Made by a program: the position numbers and the translations under genes
Source: Niastella soli
Lineage (GTDB): Bacteria; Bacteroidota; Bacteroidia; Chitinophagales; Chitinophagaceae
Assembly: GCF_017742245.1 (NCBI RefSeq)
Contig: NZ_JAGHKO010000001.1
Span: 2,881,061 to 2,945,060, forward strand
Length of the DNA: 64,000 nucleotides
Reading direction: 5' to 3'
In this document: positions 8,583 through 18,500 of the stretch, in pieces
How positions within the stretch are numbered: position 1 is the stretch's first letter
Layout of the letters: every line of letters begins with the position of its first letter
The notes under the pieces: generated by a model
Databases searched by the model: none
Seen by the model: the letters and a program-made list of their open reading frames with translations, nothing else
Told to the model about the DNA's origin: nothing

Positions 8583-11029
8583 TGGTTAACTGGCAATATA
8601 ATGGTAAAGGTGGCCCCCATACCTGGTGCACTTTTCGTGGTAATAGCTCCATCGTGGTGGTCAACAATTTTTTTACATAATGCCAGGCCTATTCCAGTAC
8701 CACTGTAAGATCGCATGTTATTCAATCTTTGGAATATAATGAAGATCTGTTCTGCATATTGTTGTTCAAAGCCAATGCCATTGTCGCTAAAAGAGATTTG
8801 AACATATTCGTTGCCTTCATGCAATTTCGGATAATTATGTACTTCTGAAGGCGGCAATATTTTCGAGCTAATGTTAATAATTGGTTTGTTTTCTGAAAAC
8901 TTTAGTGAATTACTGACCAGGTTCGCAAACAGTTGGTGTAACTGTAATGGAATGCCTTTAATGACCGGCAGGTTATTATAGGTTACTGATGCCTGTTTTT
9001 GTTCAATGAGTAACTCATAATCAGAAAGTACGTCGTTCAATACCTGATTAAGGTCTGTTTTTTGAAATTGTTCACCGGTTTTGGTAAGCCGGGAATAGTT
9101 GAGCACGTCATTGATAAGGGTTGACATGCGTTTGGCAGAGGAAGATATTTTGGTAAAATATTTTTCGATCACCTCACGGTCGTTGAGATGTTCCTTTACC
9201 AGGTCGGCGAAAGTTTGAATTTTGCGCAACGGTTCCTGCAGATCATGACTGGCGATATAGGCAAACTGTTCCAGCTCATGATTCGATTTTTCAAGTTCTG
9301 AGTTGGACGTGAGCAGCTCACTGGTACGGGCAAGTACCATTTTTTCCAGGTCATCATTGGCTTTCTTTTGGTCGGTAATATCGAGTACCGTGCCGAGCAT
9401 ACGCACTGGATTTTGTTTTTTATCATAAACAGTTGTTCCATTTATCCTGATCCATCGTTCTGACTTGTCTTCCCTGATGATGCGGGTCTCATATGCCAGG
9501 CTGCCAGTTATCAATCCAACCTGGAATGACCGTTCTACCCAGCCGCGATCGAGCGGATGAACCGATTTCATAAACAATTCCCGGCTCCATAGTACTAATG
9601 AGTGCCCTACTATTTTCCTGTGCTCGGGCGACGTAATGGTTAAACCTGTTGTAAGATCAAGGTCCCACAGGCCTATTTCTGCAGCTGTTACCGCCAGCCG
9701 TAACCGTTCTTCACTATCCTTTATGCGTTGTTCGGCTTCTTTTTGTTCGGTAATATCCAGTACAATGCCCTGCATTTTTACAGGTGCCTGTTTTTCATCG
9801 AACAATATTTTTGCATTCAGGCGAACCCATCGAATGGGATTGGTGGCATTAGGCAATACAATACGTACTTCATATTTCAGCAGACTTGTTTGTAATGCTT
9901 TTTCGAACGATTTGTCAGCGATAGGCCGGTCTTCAAAATCTATGGCTGCCAGCAGGTCATTATAGGAGAGAACAGTGGAGGTCGAATACCCGTAAATGTT
10001 TGCCAGCCGTTCTGAAAAATTAAATTCTTTATTGAGCATATTCCAGGTAAAAGAACCAAGGTCGGCGCTTTCTATGGCCAGCCGCAACCGTTCTTCACTT
10101 TCTCTGATCTGTTGCTCAGCTCTTTTTTGTTGTGTAATATCACGGGCGATCTTTGAAGCGCCTATGATGGTCCCTTTACTGTTTTTAACTGGTGAAATAC
10201 TGAGCGAGATATCGAGCAGCCTGCCATCTTTTGTTAGGCGTTTGGTTTCAAAGTGCTCGATGCGTTCACCTCTTTTTAAGCGTTCCAGTATTTTAGGTTC
10301 TTCATCCAGCCTGTCGGGAGGAACAATTTTGGTTATAGAAATCCCGATCATTTCCTGGGCCGTATAGCCAAAGATCCTTTCTGCGCTGCTATTCCAACTG
10401 GTGACAATGCTTTCCAGCGTTTTACTGATAATGGCGTCGTCAGAGGATTCAATAATGGCTGCAAAATGGCCGTTACTTTCTTCATTACTTTTATAGCCGG
10501 TAATATCAACCAGCATATTCACCGCGCCGGTCACTTTTCCGTCGGTATTAAAAAAAGGTTTGGGATGTGGCATTATAATTCGCTTACTGCCATCAGGACG
10601 TTCGAAAATGATCTCTGCATCCTGAATTTCCCGGCCCTCTTTTATTGCAATGGCCATGGGGCATTGATCCATTGGCAGCGATTTTCCATCTATAGTATAT
10701 ATTTTCTGCGCCCCGCACCAGGTATCCTTTCCTATTTCGGGTTCCCGCCCCCATAATTCAACAGCTGCTTTATTATAGGTGCGAATAAAGCCGTTGGCGT
10801 CACAGATATAAATGGCAGCAGGCAAAGCCTGAATGAGTTGTTGATATTGCGCCTCTATTTCTTTAGCTGCATTTGTTGTTTGGGGAACCGTTTCAACTAA
10901 GTTTTTCGTTTTTTTAAAGCCGCCTGTGCCTTCGGGGTACGAACTGTTTTCGGGAACTGCCTGGGGCAGTGACGACAATTCGGGGTCATTATTTGTTCTT
11001 TTTAACTGCGGCATTTCTTTTGATTTCAT
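8579..11029 (-). CDS. Soluble multi-PAS sensor histidine kinase
   Basis: The 816-residue protein has about four PAS/PAC modules (roughly 60-180, 185-305, 310-430, 435-555), three of them joined by similar QKxAEQ linkers. HisKA has the phosphorylated His595 in SHDLQEPLRKIQ. The ATPase domain has N-box VSNSLKF, G1 SDNGIGF and G2 GTGIGLALCKK. I see no membrane segment or signal peptide, so it should sense a cytosolic or diffusible cue. There is no receiver domain and no response regulator next to it, making it an orphan. It converges on the LacI gene with a 4 bp overlap. Confidence 0.9.
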   Translation of the reverse strand: MKSKEMPQLKRTNNDPELSSLPQAVPENSSYPEGTGGFKKTKNLVETVPQTTNAAKEIEAQYQQLIQALPAAIYICDANGFIRTYNKAAVELWGREPEIGKDTWCGAQKIYTIDGKSLPMDQCPMAIAIKEGREIQDAEIIFERPDGSKRIIMPHPKPFFNTDGKVTGAVNMLVDITGYKSNEESNGHFAAIIESSDDAIISKTLESIVTSWNSSAERIFGYTAQEMIGISITKIVPPDRLDEEPKILERLKRGERIEHFETKRLTKDGRLLDISLSISPVKNSKGTIIGASKIARDITQQKRAEQQIRESEERLRLAIESADLGSFTWNMLNKEFNFSERLANIYGYSTSTVLSYNDLLAAIDFEDRPIADKSFEKALQTSLLKYEVRIVLPNATNPIRWVRLNAKILFDEKQAPVKMQGIVLDITEQKEAEQRIKDSEERLRLAVTAAEIGLWDLDLTTGLTITSPEHRKIVGHSLVLWSRELFMKSVHPLDRGWVERSFQVGLITGSLAYETRIIREDKSERWIRINGTTVYDKKQNPVRMLGTVLDITDQKKANDDLEKMVLARTSELLTSNSELEKSNHELEQFAYIASHDLQEPLRKIQTFADLVKEHLNDREVIEKYFTKISSSAKRMSTLINDVLNYSRLTKTGEQFQKTDLNQVLNDVLSDYELLIEQKQASVTYNNLPVIKGIPLQLHQLFANLVSNSLKFSENKPIINISSKILPPSEVHNYPKLHEGNEYVQISFSDNGIGFEQQYAEQIFIIFQRLNNMRSYSGTGIGLALCKKIVDHHDGAITTKSAPGMGATFTIILPVNH

Positions 11030-11222
11030 ATTCGAGAGTAACGTATAATATATGGTTTTAAAATTTTATGCCAACAGGAGTTGGAGGTTGGCTATTATGT
11101 AAAGAGCTGTACTACAGTCAGTTCTATTGTACCCCCCTTGGCTTCTACAAACCTGGCAAAAAATGGGGTGCATTGAGGTAAGAAGAGTGATATCAATCAG
11201 TTCAAGGTAAGCCACAGGCAGT

Positions 11223-11230
11223 TAACTTTG
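11223..11230 (+). promoter_or_regulatory. Promoter -7 box TAACTTTG
   Basis: TAACTTTG is an exact TAnnTTTG match 46 bp before the YtxH start. No clear TTTG is found at the expected -33 distance, so this is a half-supported promoter. Confidence 0.45.
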
Positions 11231-11275
11231 TAATGGAGTGACCATTCTAATTTATTTTTAATCTAATGTTTAGTT

Positions 11276-11500
11276 ATGAATAACAGTAGTAAAATTCTTA
11301 CCGCCTTTATTATTGGAGCTGCTGCAGGTGCTGTATTAGGTATCTTGTTTGCCCCTGACAAAGGCACCGAAACCCGGAAAAAAATTAATGAAGAAGGTAA
11401 AAAGATGTCCGATGCCATTAAGAATAAGTTCAATGAAATGAAAGAAAAAATGAATGCGGTAAAAGATGATATGGAGCAGCAACAGGAGGATTTTGCATAA
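11276..11500 (+). CDS. YtxH domain-containing small membrane protein
   Basis: The 74-residue protein has one glycine-rich membrane helix ([22 protein letters not shown]) at about 9-30, followed by a charged amphipathic coiled-coil-like tail. This is the YtxH/gas-vesicle-like architecture common in Bacteroidota, often linked to general stress; the molecular role is unknown. The holin-like gene starts 28 bp downstream and the two probably form one transcript from the TAACTTTG box at 11223. Confidence 0.85.
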   Translation: MNNSSKILTAFIIGAAAGAVLGILFAPDKGTETRKKINEEGKKMSDAIKNKFNEMKEKMNAVKDDMEQQQEDFA

Positions 11501-11528
11501 TCGGATAATTTACATTAATACTGGTCTT

Positions 11529-11894
11529 ATGAGTGAGTCATTCAAAAAATGGGAAGGGTTAACTGACCATGTAAAAGAGTATATCAATATAAGAGTTGAA
11601 TTAGCCAAACTAGCGATTGCTGAAAAAACATCGCGGGTTGTTAGCCAGATAATCGCTGTTACTATAGTGACCCTGTTCTTTTTATTTGTGTTGGTTTTTG
11701 GAAGCATTGCGGGCGCCTGGGCCTTGAGCGACTGGATAGGAAAACCCTATGCAGGTTTTTTAATTGTGGCCGGTATTTATATGTTACTGGGTATTATTGT
11801 TTGGGTAACCAGAAGCCGGTTAATACGTTTTCCTATCATGAATGCCATAATAAAGCAATTGCATAATAACGATGAGGAAGAACAAAACTCCTAG
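11529..11894 (+). CDS. Phage holin-like family membrane protein (Holin-X/DUF1469 type)
   Basis: From the ATG at 11529 the protein has 121 residues. It has a short charged N-terminal helix (HVKEYINIRVELAKLAIAEKTS), two membrane helices (about 44-66 and 77-97) and a charged C-terminal tail. This layout is that of the Holin-X/DUF1469 family, which in Bacteroidota usually sits beside YtxH proteins as here and is not phage-derived. The upstream in-frame ATG at 11466 lies inside the YtxH gene and is unlikely to be used. Its function is not known. Confidence 0.8.
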   Translation: MSESFKKWEGLTDHVKEYINIRVELAKLAIAEKTSRVVSQIIAVTIVTLFFLFVLVFGSIAGAWALSDWIGKPYAGFLIVAGIYMLLGIIVWVTRSRLIRFPIMNAIIKQLHNNDEEEQNS

Positions 11895-12279
11895 CATACT
11901 GCATTAATTTAATGAAGGCCTGTATACTACAGATATATAACGTTTACAATGATTTGAAAAGAACATTGTTTGGTGATTTTATTTGAATAAGATCTTTTTC
12001 TTCTTTATTTTTATTCAGATTCCCTGGTAACACTTCAAGACCTCAAAGCAGGTATTCGGCCTGATTGTATTCATAACTCATATGGGTAGTCTGCCGGTTT
12101 CTGACTAACGTGACTCTCCAACTGTAAAGCTTTTTGCAATACTAATTTTAAGGTAGGCAGATTATATAATCGCATGTTTGAATACGTGGGGTATTCGAAT
12201 ACTCGTTATATACAAGCATTATATGCTTGCATATGATCCCTGCATCACTGAATTACTGTTAACCATTAAACACCTGAGT
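11895..12279. other. Intergenic gap, no gene seen
   Basis: A 385 bp AT-rich spacer between the holin-like gene and the small exported protein. I see no convincing ORF. TTTATTTG at 11978-11985 differs from the -7 consensus at one position and could be a weak promoter. No strong hairpin is evident. Confidence 0.5.
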
Positions 12280-12546
12280 ATGAAAAAGATCAAAATTGCT
12301 TTGAATGTTACAGCCATTACAATTGCCATTGCGGGCGCCCTCGCCACCCGCTTTTATCTGAACGACAATGACCAGCCTCAATACATCCCCGTTAATAACT
12401 CTTTTAAACCAGCTGGAGAGTTGGGGGTTAACTACAATTGCCACGACTCTACAGATACCTGTACCTATTACCAGCCCGATCCGGTAGGCCATCCCCTGCA
12501 ATATTTGCCAGCCCGCCAGGGAGTATATGTACCAACCATACAATAG
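12280..12546 (+). CDS. Small exported protein, DUF6520-like
   Basis: From the ATG at 12280 the protein has 88 residues: a basic start and hydrophobic helix (MKKIKIALNVTAITIAIAGA), then a polar domain with two cysteines in CHDSTDTC, followed by TYYQPDPVGHP. The same CX6C-TY-PDP-G-P block occurs in the protein at 13786-14043, so the two are paralogues. They resemble small Bacteroidota proteins classed as DUF6520, from memory. Function is unknown; a secreted disulfide-containing peptide is a reasonable inference. An upstream in-frame ATG (12178) would mask the signal and is not preferred. Confidence 0.7.
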   Translation: MKKIKIALNVTAITIAIAGALATRFYLNDNDQPQYIPVNNSFKPAGELGVNYNCHDSTDTCTYYQPDPVGHPLQYLPARQGVYVPTIQ

Positions 12547-13190
12547 GCTTTCTGTAAATACCGTGTTTTAACGGGTTATATAACGGTATAGCCCGAAATA
12601 TGTAGCCGTGCATAATGGGAAACCATTACTTTGGCTATCAGTCTAACATTTTGCATGATTTTGCATTGTGTACTTTCAGTGATAATTACTATCATTGATG
12701 CATAGCCTGTTTTTTTAATAATCGTGAGACTTACCTTTATTATACAAAGTTTTTATTTGAATAATTTATGATGAATTATTTATTAATAAATCTTATTTGA
12801 TATTATTCACCTGCTTATTTTATGTAGTTTGATGGTTGAAATGAAATGGTTTAAGTGAGATGGGTTGTTTAAGTGGTTTCATTTATATCTCATTACACTT
12901 AGCAGAATTAATGATCAGTAATGGAAATGAAACGAACAATAAAAATATGTAATAGGTATATGAGCTGAGAACAAAAGCTACATGCAGGCACTTAAATAAT
13001 CTAAAAATAACTGATATAAATTTTTGAACATAGTCTATTAGTATATAACTTTAGTTCTATCGCTTCCCGACCTGCCTTATCCCTCAGAACGCCTTATTCT
13101 AATCTACATCTAACGTATAGCAGGAATCAGTGATTTTGGAATGCTTCCATTCGTCAATAATGCCTTGCGCCCTTAATACCCATTTATATT
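12547..13190. other. AT-rich intergenic region upstream of MauE-like gene
   Basis: A 644 bp stretch, strongly AT-rich between 12700 and 13060, with no convincing ORF on either strand. It holds the promoter described at 13023-13053. No terminator-quality hairpin was found after the small gene ending at 12546. Confidence 0.5.
13023..13053 (+). promoter_or_regulatory. Bacteroidota-type promoter (TTTG-N19-TAACTTTA)
   Basis: TTTG at 13023-13026, a 19-nt spacer and TAACTTTA at 13046-13053 fit the TTTG/TAnnTTTG promoter with one mismatch. A start near 13060 would give a leader of about 130 nt to the MauE-like gene. Confidence 0.55.
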
Positions 13191-13631
13191 ATGAAAAGAA
13201 AGATTATTATTGAAATAATATCTTCCTTATTGATATTGCTTTTTTTGTACGCCAGTGTAAGCAAATGGCTTGCTTTTAGGACTTTTATTGGCGATATGAA
13301 TAACCAGCCGTTCCCTAACTGGATGACTCCCTACCTGGTATGGAGTATTCCATTTATTGAAGTACTTATTGCAATTGGATTGATATTCGAGAAAACCAGA
13401 GTGCCTGCCTTGTATGCATCATTAGTTCTGATGATGGCCTTTACAATCTACACAGTGGCTGTATTATGTCATGCGTTCCTGTATATTCCCTGTTCCTGTG
13501 GGGGCGTAATAAAAAAGCTCACCTGGCCACAACACCTAGTCTTTAATCTGTTTTTTGTTGGGATCTCAATACTGGGTATCTGGCTTAAAAAGCGGGAACC
13601 AGTAGCTGCGGTACGTGCTGTTGAAGCATAA
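13191..13631 (+). CDS. MauE/DoxX-like redox-associated membrane protein
   Basis: The 146-residue protein has four predicted membrane helices and a short loop with the cysteine pair CSCGG (YIPCSCGGVIKKLTWPQH, around 103-120). This is typical of MauE-like proteins, which in methylamine dehydrogenase systems help form disulfides in an exported subunit. Here it lies between two paralogous small exported Cys-bearing proteins (12280-12546 and 13786-14043). The arrangement suggests it handles thiol redox for them; that is inference from layout. Length is normal for the family. Confidence 0.75.
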   Translation: MKRKIIIEIISSLLILLFLYASVSKWLAFRTFIGDMNNQPFPNWMTPYLVWSIPFIEVLIAIGLIFEKTRVPALYASLVLMMAFTIYTVAVLCHAFLYIPCSCGGVIKKLTWPQHLVFNLFFVGISILGIWLKKREPVAAVRAVEA

Positions 13632-13785
13632 ATACACTAGTCAAATACATAACTTTTTCCTGTTTTAATTGCTGTAGCACTTATTCCGGAGTAGGTGTGT
13701 GCGGGAATAACAGGTCAGGCGTAGCCGAAAACCTGCATAATAGAGTAGGCAAAGTTAAAATTAACCATTTAGAAAAAGAACAAGT

Positions 13786-14043
13786 ATGAACAAAGTTAAA
13801 GTGGCTTTTATTGCGTTTGCAATATTTGCAGGCGTTGGTGGTGCCTTTGGTACCACTTGCGTACAATGTGAAAATTCACCACAGTATATCTGGACCGGAG
13901 CTGGTTATATGCGTGTAGGCTTATATGGAGAAGATTGGGATTGCTTTGTGGCCGGAGGTATTTGTACCTATTGGATCCCCGATCCAATTGGTCAGCCAAA
14001 CGTTTATGCACCCTGCCACGAAGGGTCATGGTTCCCGCTGTAA
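13786..14043 (+). CDS. Small exported Cys-rich protein, DUF6520-like
   Basis: The 85-residue protein has a signal-like helix (MNKVKVAFIAFAIFAGVGGAFG) and a short mature part with five cysteines (CVQC, then CFVAGGIC, then PCHEG). It shares the CX6C-TYW-PDP-G-P block with the protein at 12280-12546. It follows the MauE-like gene by 154 bp and is followed by a strong terminator at 14131, so it ends the unit. Function unknown; exported disulfide-bonded peptide inferred. Confidence 0.72.
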   Translation: MNKVKVAFIAFAIFAGVGGAFGTTCVQCENSPQYIWTGAGYMRVGLYGEDWDCFVAGGICTYWIPDPIGQPNVYAPCHEGSWFPL

Positions 14044-14130
14044 TGGTTAGTTAATGCTCTGTTTAATTGATGTGGGTATATACTCACCTTGTATCCTGAC
14101 ATCAATTAGAAAGTAAAAGACATTCCTGGA

Positions 14131-14160
14131 AACCAGTCATTTTAGTATGACTGGTTTTTT
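14131..14160 (+). terminator. Rho-independent terminator
   Basis: Perfect 10-bp stem AACCAGTCAT/ATGACTGGTT with a 6-nt loop (14131-14156), then a T run. It ends the MauE/small-protein unit and separates it from the convergent SusD gene. Confidence 0.85.
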
Positions 14161-14175
14161 TATATGATGAAACTA

Positions 14176-15543
14176 TTACCTGACATTTTGTTCATAATGC
14201 CCCATCAGGATGGCATCGGGTGGAATGGGCAACGCATATAATGGACTGTTAACAGGTAAAGAATCCAGCCGGTTATTTAAGATCCTTTTAGGAACAATGT
14301 TTGCATTTCCCACATTCAACCGCCTGATGTCTGTCCAGCGTATACCGCGCAAGGGCATTTCTTTTCTTCTTTCAATAAGTATTTTAATTAATGCTTCTTC
14401 TTTTGTGGTGGCAGTATAGGGAACAAAGGTGCCGGTTTTCCAACGTTGTTTTAGCAGGGTGTTAAGATCATTCATGGCATTGATAACATCCCCTGCCCGG
14501 GCCCGGCATTCAGCTCTTGTCAGATACATTTCATCGGTGGCCAACCCGGTAAAACCAAAGCTGGTTGAATTATAACCGCCTTTAAAATTGACCCTGCCGG
14601 CTGAGTTTACGGTAAAAAACAGCGTCCGCCGCAGGTCGTTCGGGGCATACAGACTATAAAGGTTAGTATCTACAATACAAGTGCTACTGGGTTTTACCAC
14701 GTTGGTTTCAACAAACCTGCTTTGATACATGGTTTCTACATTATTGCGTTCAAAGGGTCTTGGTGCAGAAGGGTCCTTTATATTGTAGTCAATAATTCCA
14801 TTAAAGAGTTGTAAACAGTTGTCTGCAGCGGCACCTGCTTCATCGAATTTTCGCATGGTTAAATAAACCCGGGCCAGCAGGGCATTGACAGCTGGTTTGT
14901 TTGGCCGGTTTAGATAACTGGTTACCGGTATAGGTAAAAGATCTTTGGCCGCACTCAGATCATTCAATATTTGCGAATAAGTTTCCTCCAGGGTTGATCG
15001 TTTAATAACTTCGTCAACATTCGGCGTTAGTTTTAACGGTATACCCAGATCTGATGTGGCCGTTTCAGCTCTGTATGGTAACGCAAAAATCTGGGCAAGG
15101 TTATAAAAAGCATACGCCCTGATAAACAACGCAGACCCTTTCAGGAAATTCCACTGCTGTTGGTTATCGGGGGTAATATCAACGTTTTTCAACCCATCCA
15201 GTACCACATTGGCATATAAGACCTGTTCGTATGGTGTATTCCAGTCTGTTACTTTCCCTTCTCCTTCATAGATATCAGCTGCCCAGATGTACCCATTTTT
15301 TTCTTTTTTACTGAGTAATTGCCAGTAACCAGGCATAATATAAAAATTATCTGCAGAGAGTTCGCCCAATGCTGGTGTCAAACCCAACAGCACCTCATTA
15401 TCCAACAATTGCTGAAAATCGTCAAGGGTGGTTGGTACAACTACATTTGAATTGGGTTTCTCATCCAGAAATTCCTTTTTGTTGCAACTGATGATGCCCA
15501 AATAAAGTATAAAAAGACAGCCGCAAATATTTTTTACTTTCAT
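14176..15543 (-). CDS. SusD/RagB family nutrient-binding lipoprotein
   Basis: The 455-residue protein has a lipoprotein signal (LGIISC, Cys20) followed by the SusD start motif FLDEKPNSN, an alpha-helical TPR-type body (LFIRAYAFYNLAQIF), and the C-terminal block EALIKILIERRKEMPLRGIR with WTDIRRLN. SusD proteins cap the SusC barrel and bind the oligomer to be imported. It lies 19 bp after the SusC gene in the same operon. Its substrate cannot be told from sequence, and no glycosidase gene adjoins the operon. Confidence 0.93.
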   Translation of the reverse strand: MKVKNICGCLFILYLGIISCNKKEFLDEKPNSNVVVPTTLDDFQQLLDNEVLLGLTPALGELSADNFYIMPGYWQLLSKKEKNGYIWAADIYEGEGKVTDWNTPYEQVLYANVVLDGLKNVDITPDNQQQWNFLKGSALFIRAYAFYNLAQIFALPYRAETATSDLGIPLKLTPNVDEVIKRSTLEETYSQILNDLSAAKDLLPIPVTSYLNRPNKPAVNALLARVYLTMRKFDEAGAAADNCLQLFNGIIDYNIKDPSAPRPFERNNVETMYQSRFVETNVVKPSSTCIVDTNLYSLYAPNDLRRTLFFTVNSAGRVNFKGGYNSTSFGFTGLATDEMYLTRAECRARAGDVINAMNDLNTLLKQRWKTGTFVPYTATTKEEALIKILIERRKEMPLRGIRWTDIRRLNVGNANIVPKRILNNRLDSLPVNSPLYALPIPPDAILMGHYEQNVR

Positions 15544-15562
15544 TGGAAAAGGAATTAATTGA

Positions 15563-18500
15563 CTAGAAATCTATTTTTACTCCTGCTGCAATGGTCCTGG
15601 GTGCCGGTATCCCTGAAATATAATCCGGGTCAATACCTGCGTGATTGGCTTTCCAAAGGATCCCCAAATTATTGGCATATAGATATATTCTGAACTGGTT
15701 TATAGGCAACCACCGGGTCTCGCTTTTATTTACCTGATAACTAAGTTGAATGTCCTGTAACCGGAAATGATCGCCCTTTTCAATCAATACATCCGAATAT
15801 GCGTAAAAATTACTTCTATATGCGCTTTCATTAAATACCATAGAGGGTACTGAGGTGAAATTTTCATCCCCCGGTTTTTGCCAGCGTTGTTCAAAATCCG
15901 GATTACCTCGGCTTCGGCCATTGAACAGGTCTGTATAATTTATGGAAGGTCTTCTAAAATAATAGCCCAATTTCCAGGAAATATTAAACGAGAGTTCTAC
16001 TTGTTTATAGCTAAAATTATTTCGCAGGCTCCCAAAATAAACCGGGTTTGCAGGTCCTCTATAGATGAGTTCAGATAGATCTGATGATAAAGTTATATCG
16101 CTGTACTTAGTACTGAGCTCCTTGTTGTGGTAACCACGTGGGTCACCTGTACTGGGGTCAAGCCCCATCCATCTTAAGCTGTATATAGAATAAAGGGGCT
16201 TATCTTTTAGCGGGCTCATATATTGCGGTTCGCAATAATACCAAACCGCGCTTTGTTGTACTTTATAATCTGTTACCTTGTCTACTGTATAACTTAGCAG
16301 CAAGGTACTGATCCATTTGAACTGCTTATTGATGTTTTTTGAGCGCAGCATAATGTCAACGCCTTTGCCCTTCATGTCAGCTGTATTGCCCCTGAACGTT
16401 GTAACGCCGGTGGTAGGGTCAAGCGGGCTGTTACCAATCAAGTCAATTCCTTTGCGGGTGTAATACTCCAGGCTACCCTCAAGTATACCTTTTTTGGTGG
16501 CAAAATCGACCCCGTAATTGATCATATGATTCTTTTCCCAGCGAAGTGAAGGGTTGGGAGGATTGTCAATAGAAGCAGACAATATGTTATAATAATTAAC
16601 TGCATCTATGCTTGCTGTTGTATAGGCGGATACAGTTCTGTCAACATTTCCCTTGTAACCATTGGTGATCCGCAATTTTAAATAGGGTAACCAGGTTATT
16701 TGATAAAACTGTTCCTGGTTAATTTCCCAACTGGCGCCAACCGACCAAAGTGGTACCCCTTTCTGATTGGTTTTTACGCCAAAGAGGTTTGATTCATCCT
16801 TCCGGATACTGCCTGATAAAATATACCTTCTTTGGAAAATATATTTAGCATTCAGGTAGTAGGAAACATAGTTATCTGTCTGGGTACGGCTGCTGTTCCG
16901 GTACTCAATTTTTTTAGTGGCAAAAGGTGCATAGTATAAGGGAAAGGGATTCTCATAATCCACAGGCGAAAGTGCTGGCAGGTTTATATTATACCCATAG
17001 GTGCGAAGGCCCTCATAGAATGTTTTAGTACCCCTTACTTCTGCACCTGCTAATGCTGTGATCTGGTGATAGGTGGTATGGTTGCGGTTATACCAGTTAG
17101 TATTATAGTTAAACTGGGTACGAACATTATGCGCCTCGTACTTAACTGTATTCTGGTCTAAGATCCCTCCTAAGGGAATGTGTCTGATCACTTGTCCTGC
17201 GGTATCAAACTCTGTGAACTGGTTTATAAGATTACGGGTAAAATAAGATTGCTGACTATTATAATTTTCCTGGTCAACAAATCCTTTATTGTACTGGTAC
17301 AGTACGGCAGCATTGAGTCCTTTAAATAGCGCGTATTTTATATCAGCATTAATGCGATAATCCGTTGTTTTGGTTAAGTTATTGCTGTACTTCAGCTCGT
17401 TGTAGGGCTTATAGTCCCAATCTAATAGATACGGTTGATCCGGGTACGATCTGCCTGCGGTGTCTTTAAATGCCTGCCTGATATCTGCAGGTACTGTTAC
17501 CGCATTTCCATCTTTATTTACCAGATCGAGATAGGGGAGAATAAGGTTAGGCAATCCCGTATTATTATTTTGTACTCTTGTATCAGTATATATGATTCCA
17601 GTGTTAAACTCGAGCTTCTTTTTTAACCAGGTAAATGAATTGTTGGCGGTTAGGGTTAAACGATCATAATCGTTCCTGATCAGGTTTGCCAGGTTTTTAT
17701 CATAGCCCAATGAAAGATAATAATTGTTGTTAGCGCTGCCGCCGCTGGCATTAAGCGCATACTGCTGGTTTACGCTGGACCGGTAAAAATATTTGTCAAG
17801 ATCTTTTCGGGTATCCTGACCTTTTAATTCATTTAACTGTCTTTCAGCCTCGCTGTGGGAAATCACTTTGTCTCGTTCTTTAATGAGTATTTCCACCACC
17901 GGCGATAGCACGGGGCGAAGCTGGTTTGATTCCTGAAAATTGTAAAATCCGCTGTCAAATAAGAAATGTTCCACATCTACATAATCAGCGGGGCTCAAAA
18001 TAGGTCTATAAAACAGATCAGGTTTTTGCCCTACCGTTACATTGCTGTTGAAGGAAAGTTTTAGTGGCTGGTTATATTTGCCCTTTTTACTGGAAATTAC
18101 AATAACGCCGTTGCCTGAATAGGCGCCCCAGATAGAGGCGGCATCTGCATCTTTTAATACCGTTATGCTTTCAACATCATTGGGGTTAATATTGTTGATA
18201 TCCCCGGCATAAGGGAAGTTGTCAATTACAATCAGGGGGTTGGCGTTGGCATAAATGGTGCTTCTTCCCCGGATCGCAATGTTTGTCTGGTTGGTAGTAG
18301 TATTTACATTTTTATTGAACACCAGCCCACTGGTAATGCCCTCCAGCCGGTCAACAATGTTGGTAGATACCCGTCGATTGAAGAGTTCGTTATCTATTTT
18401 TACGAAAGAGCCGGGCGTTTTATCTTTTGAGATTTTCTGGTAACCGGTTGAAACTACCTGCACTTTGTTTAATTCACTTACGTGTTGTTTTAACCTGACA

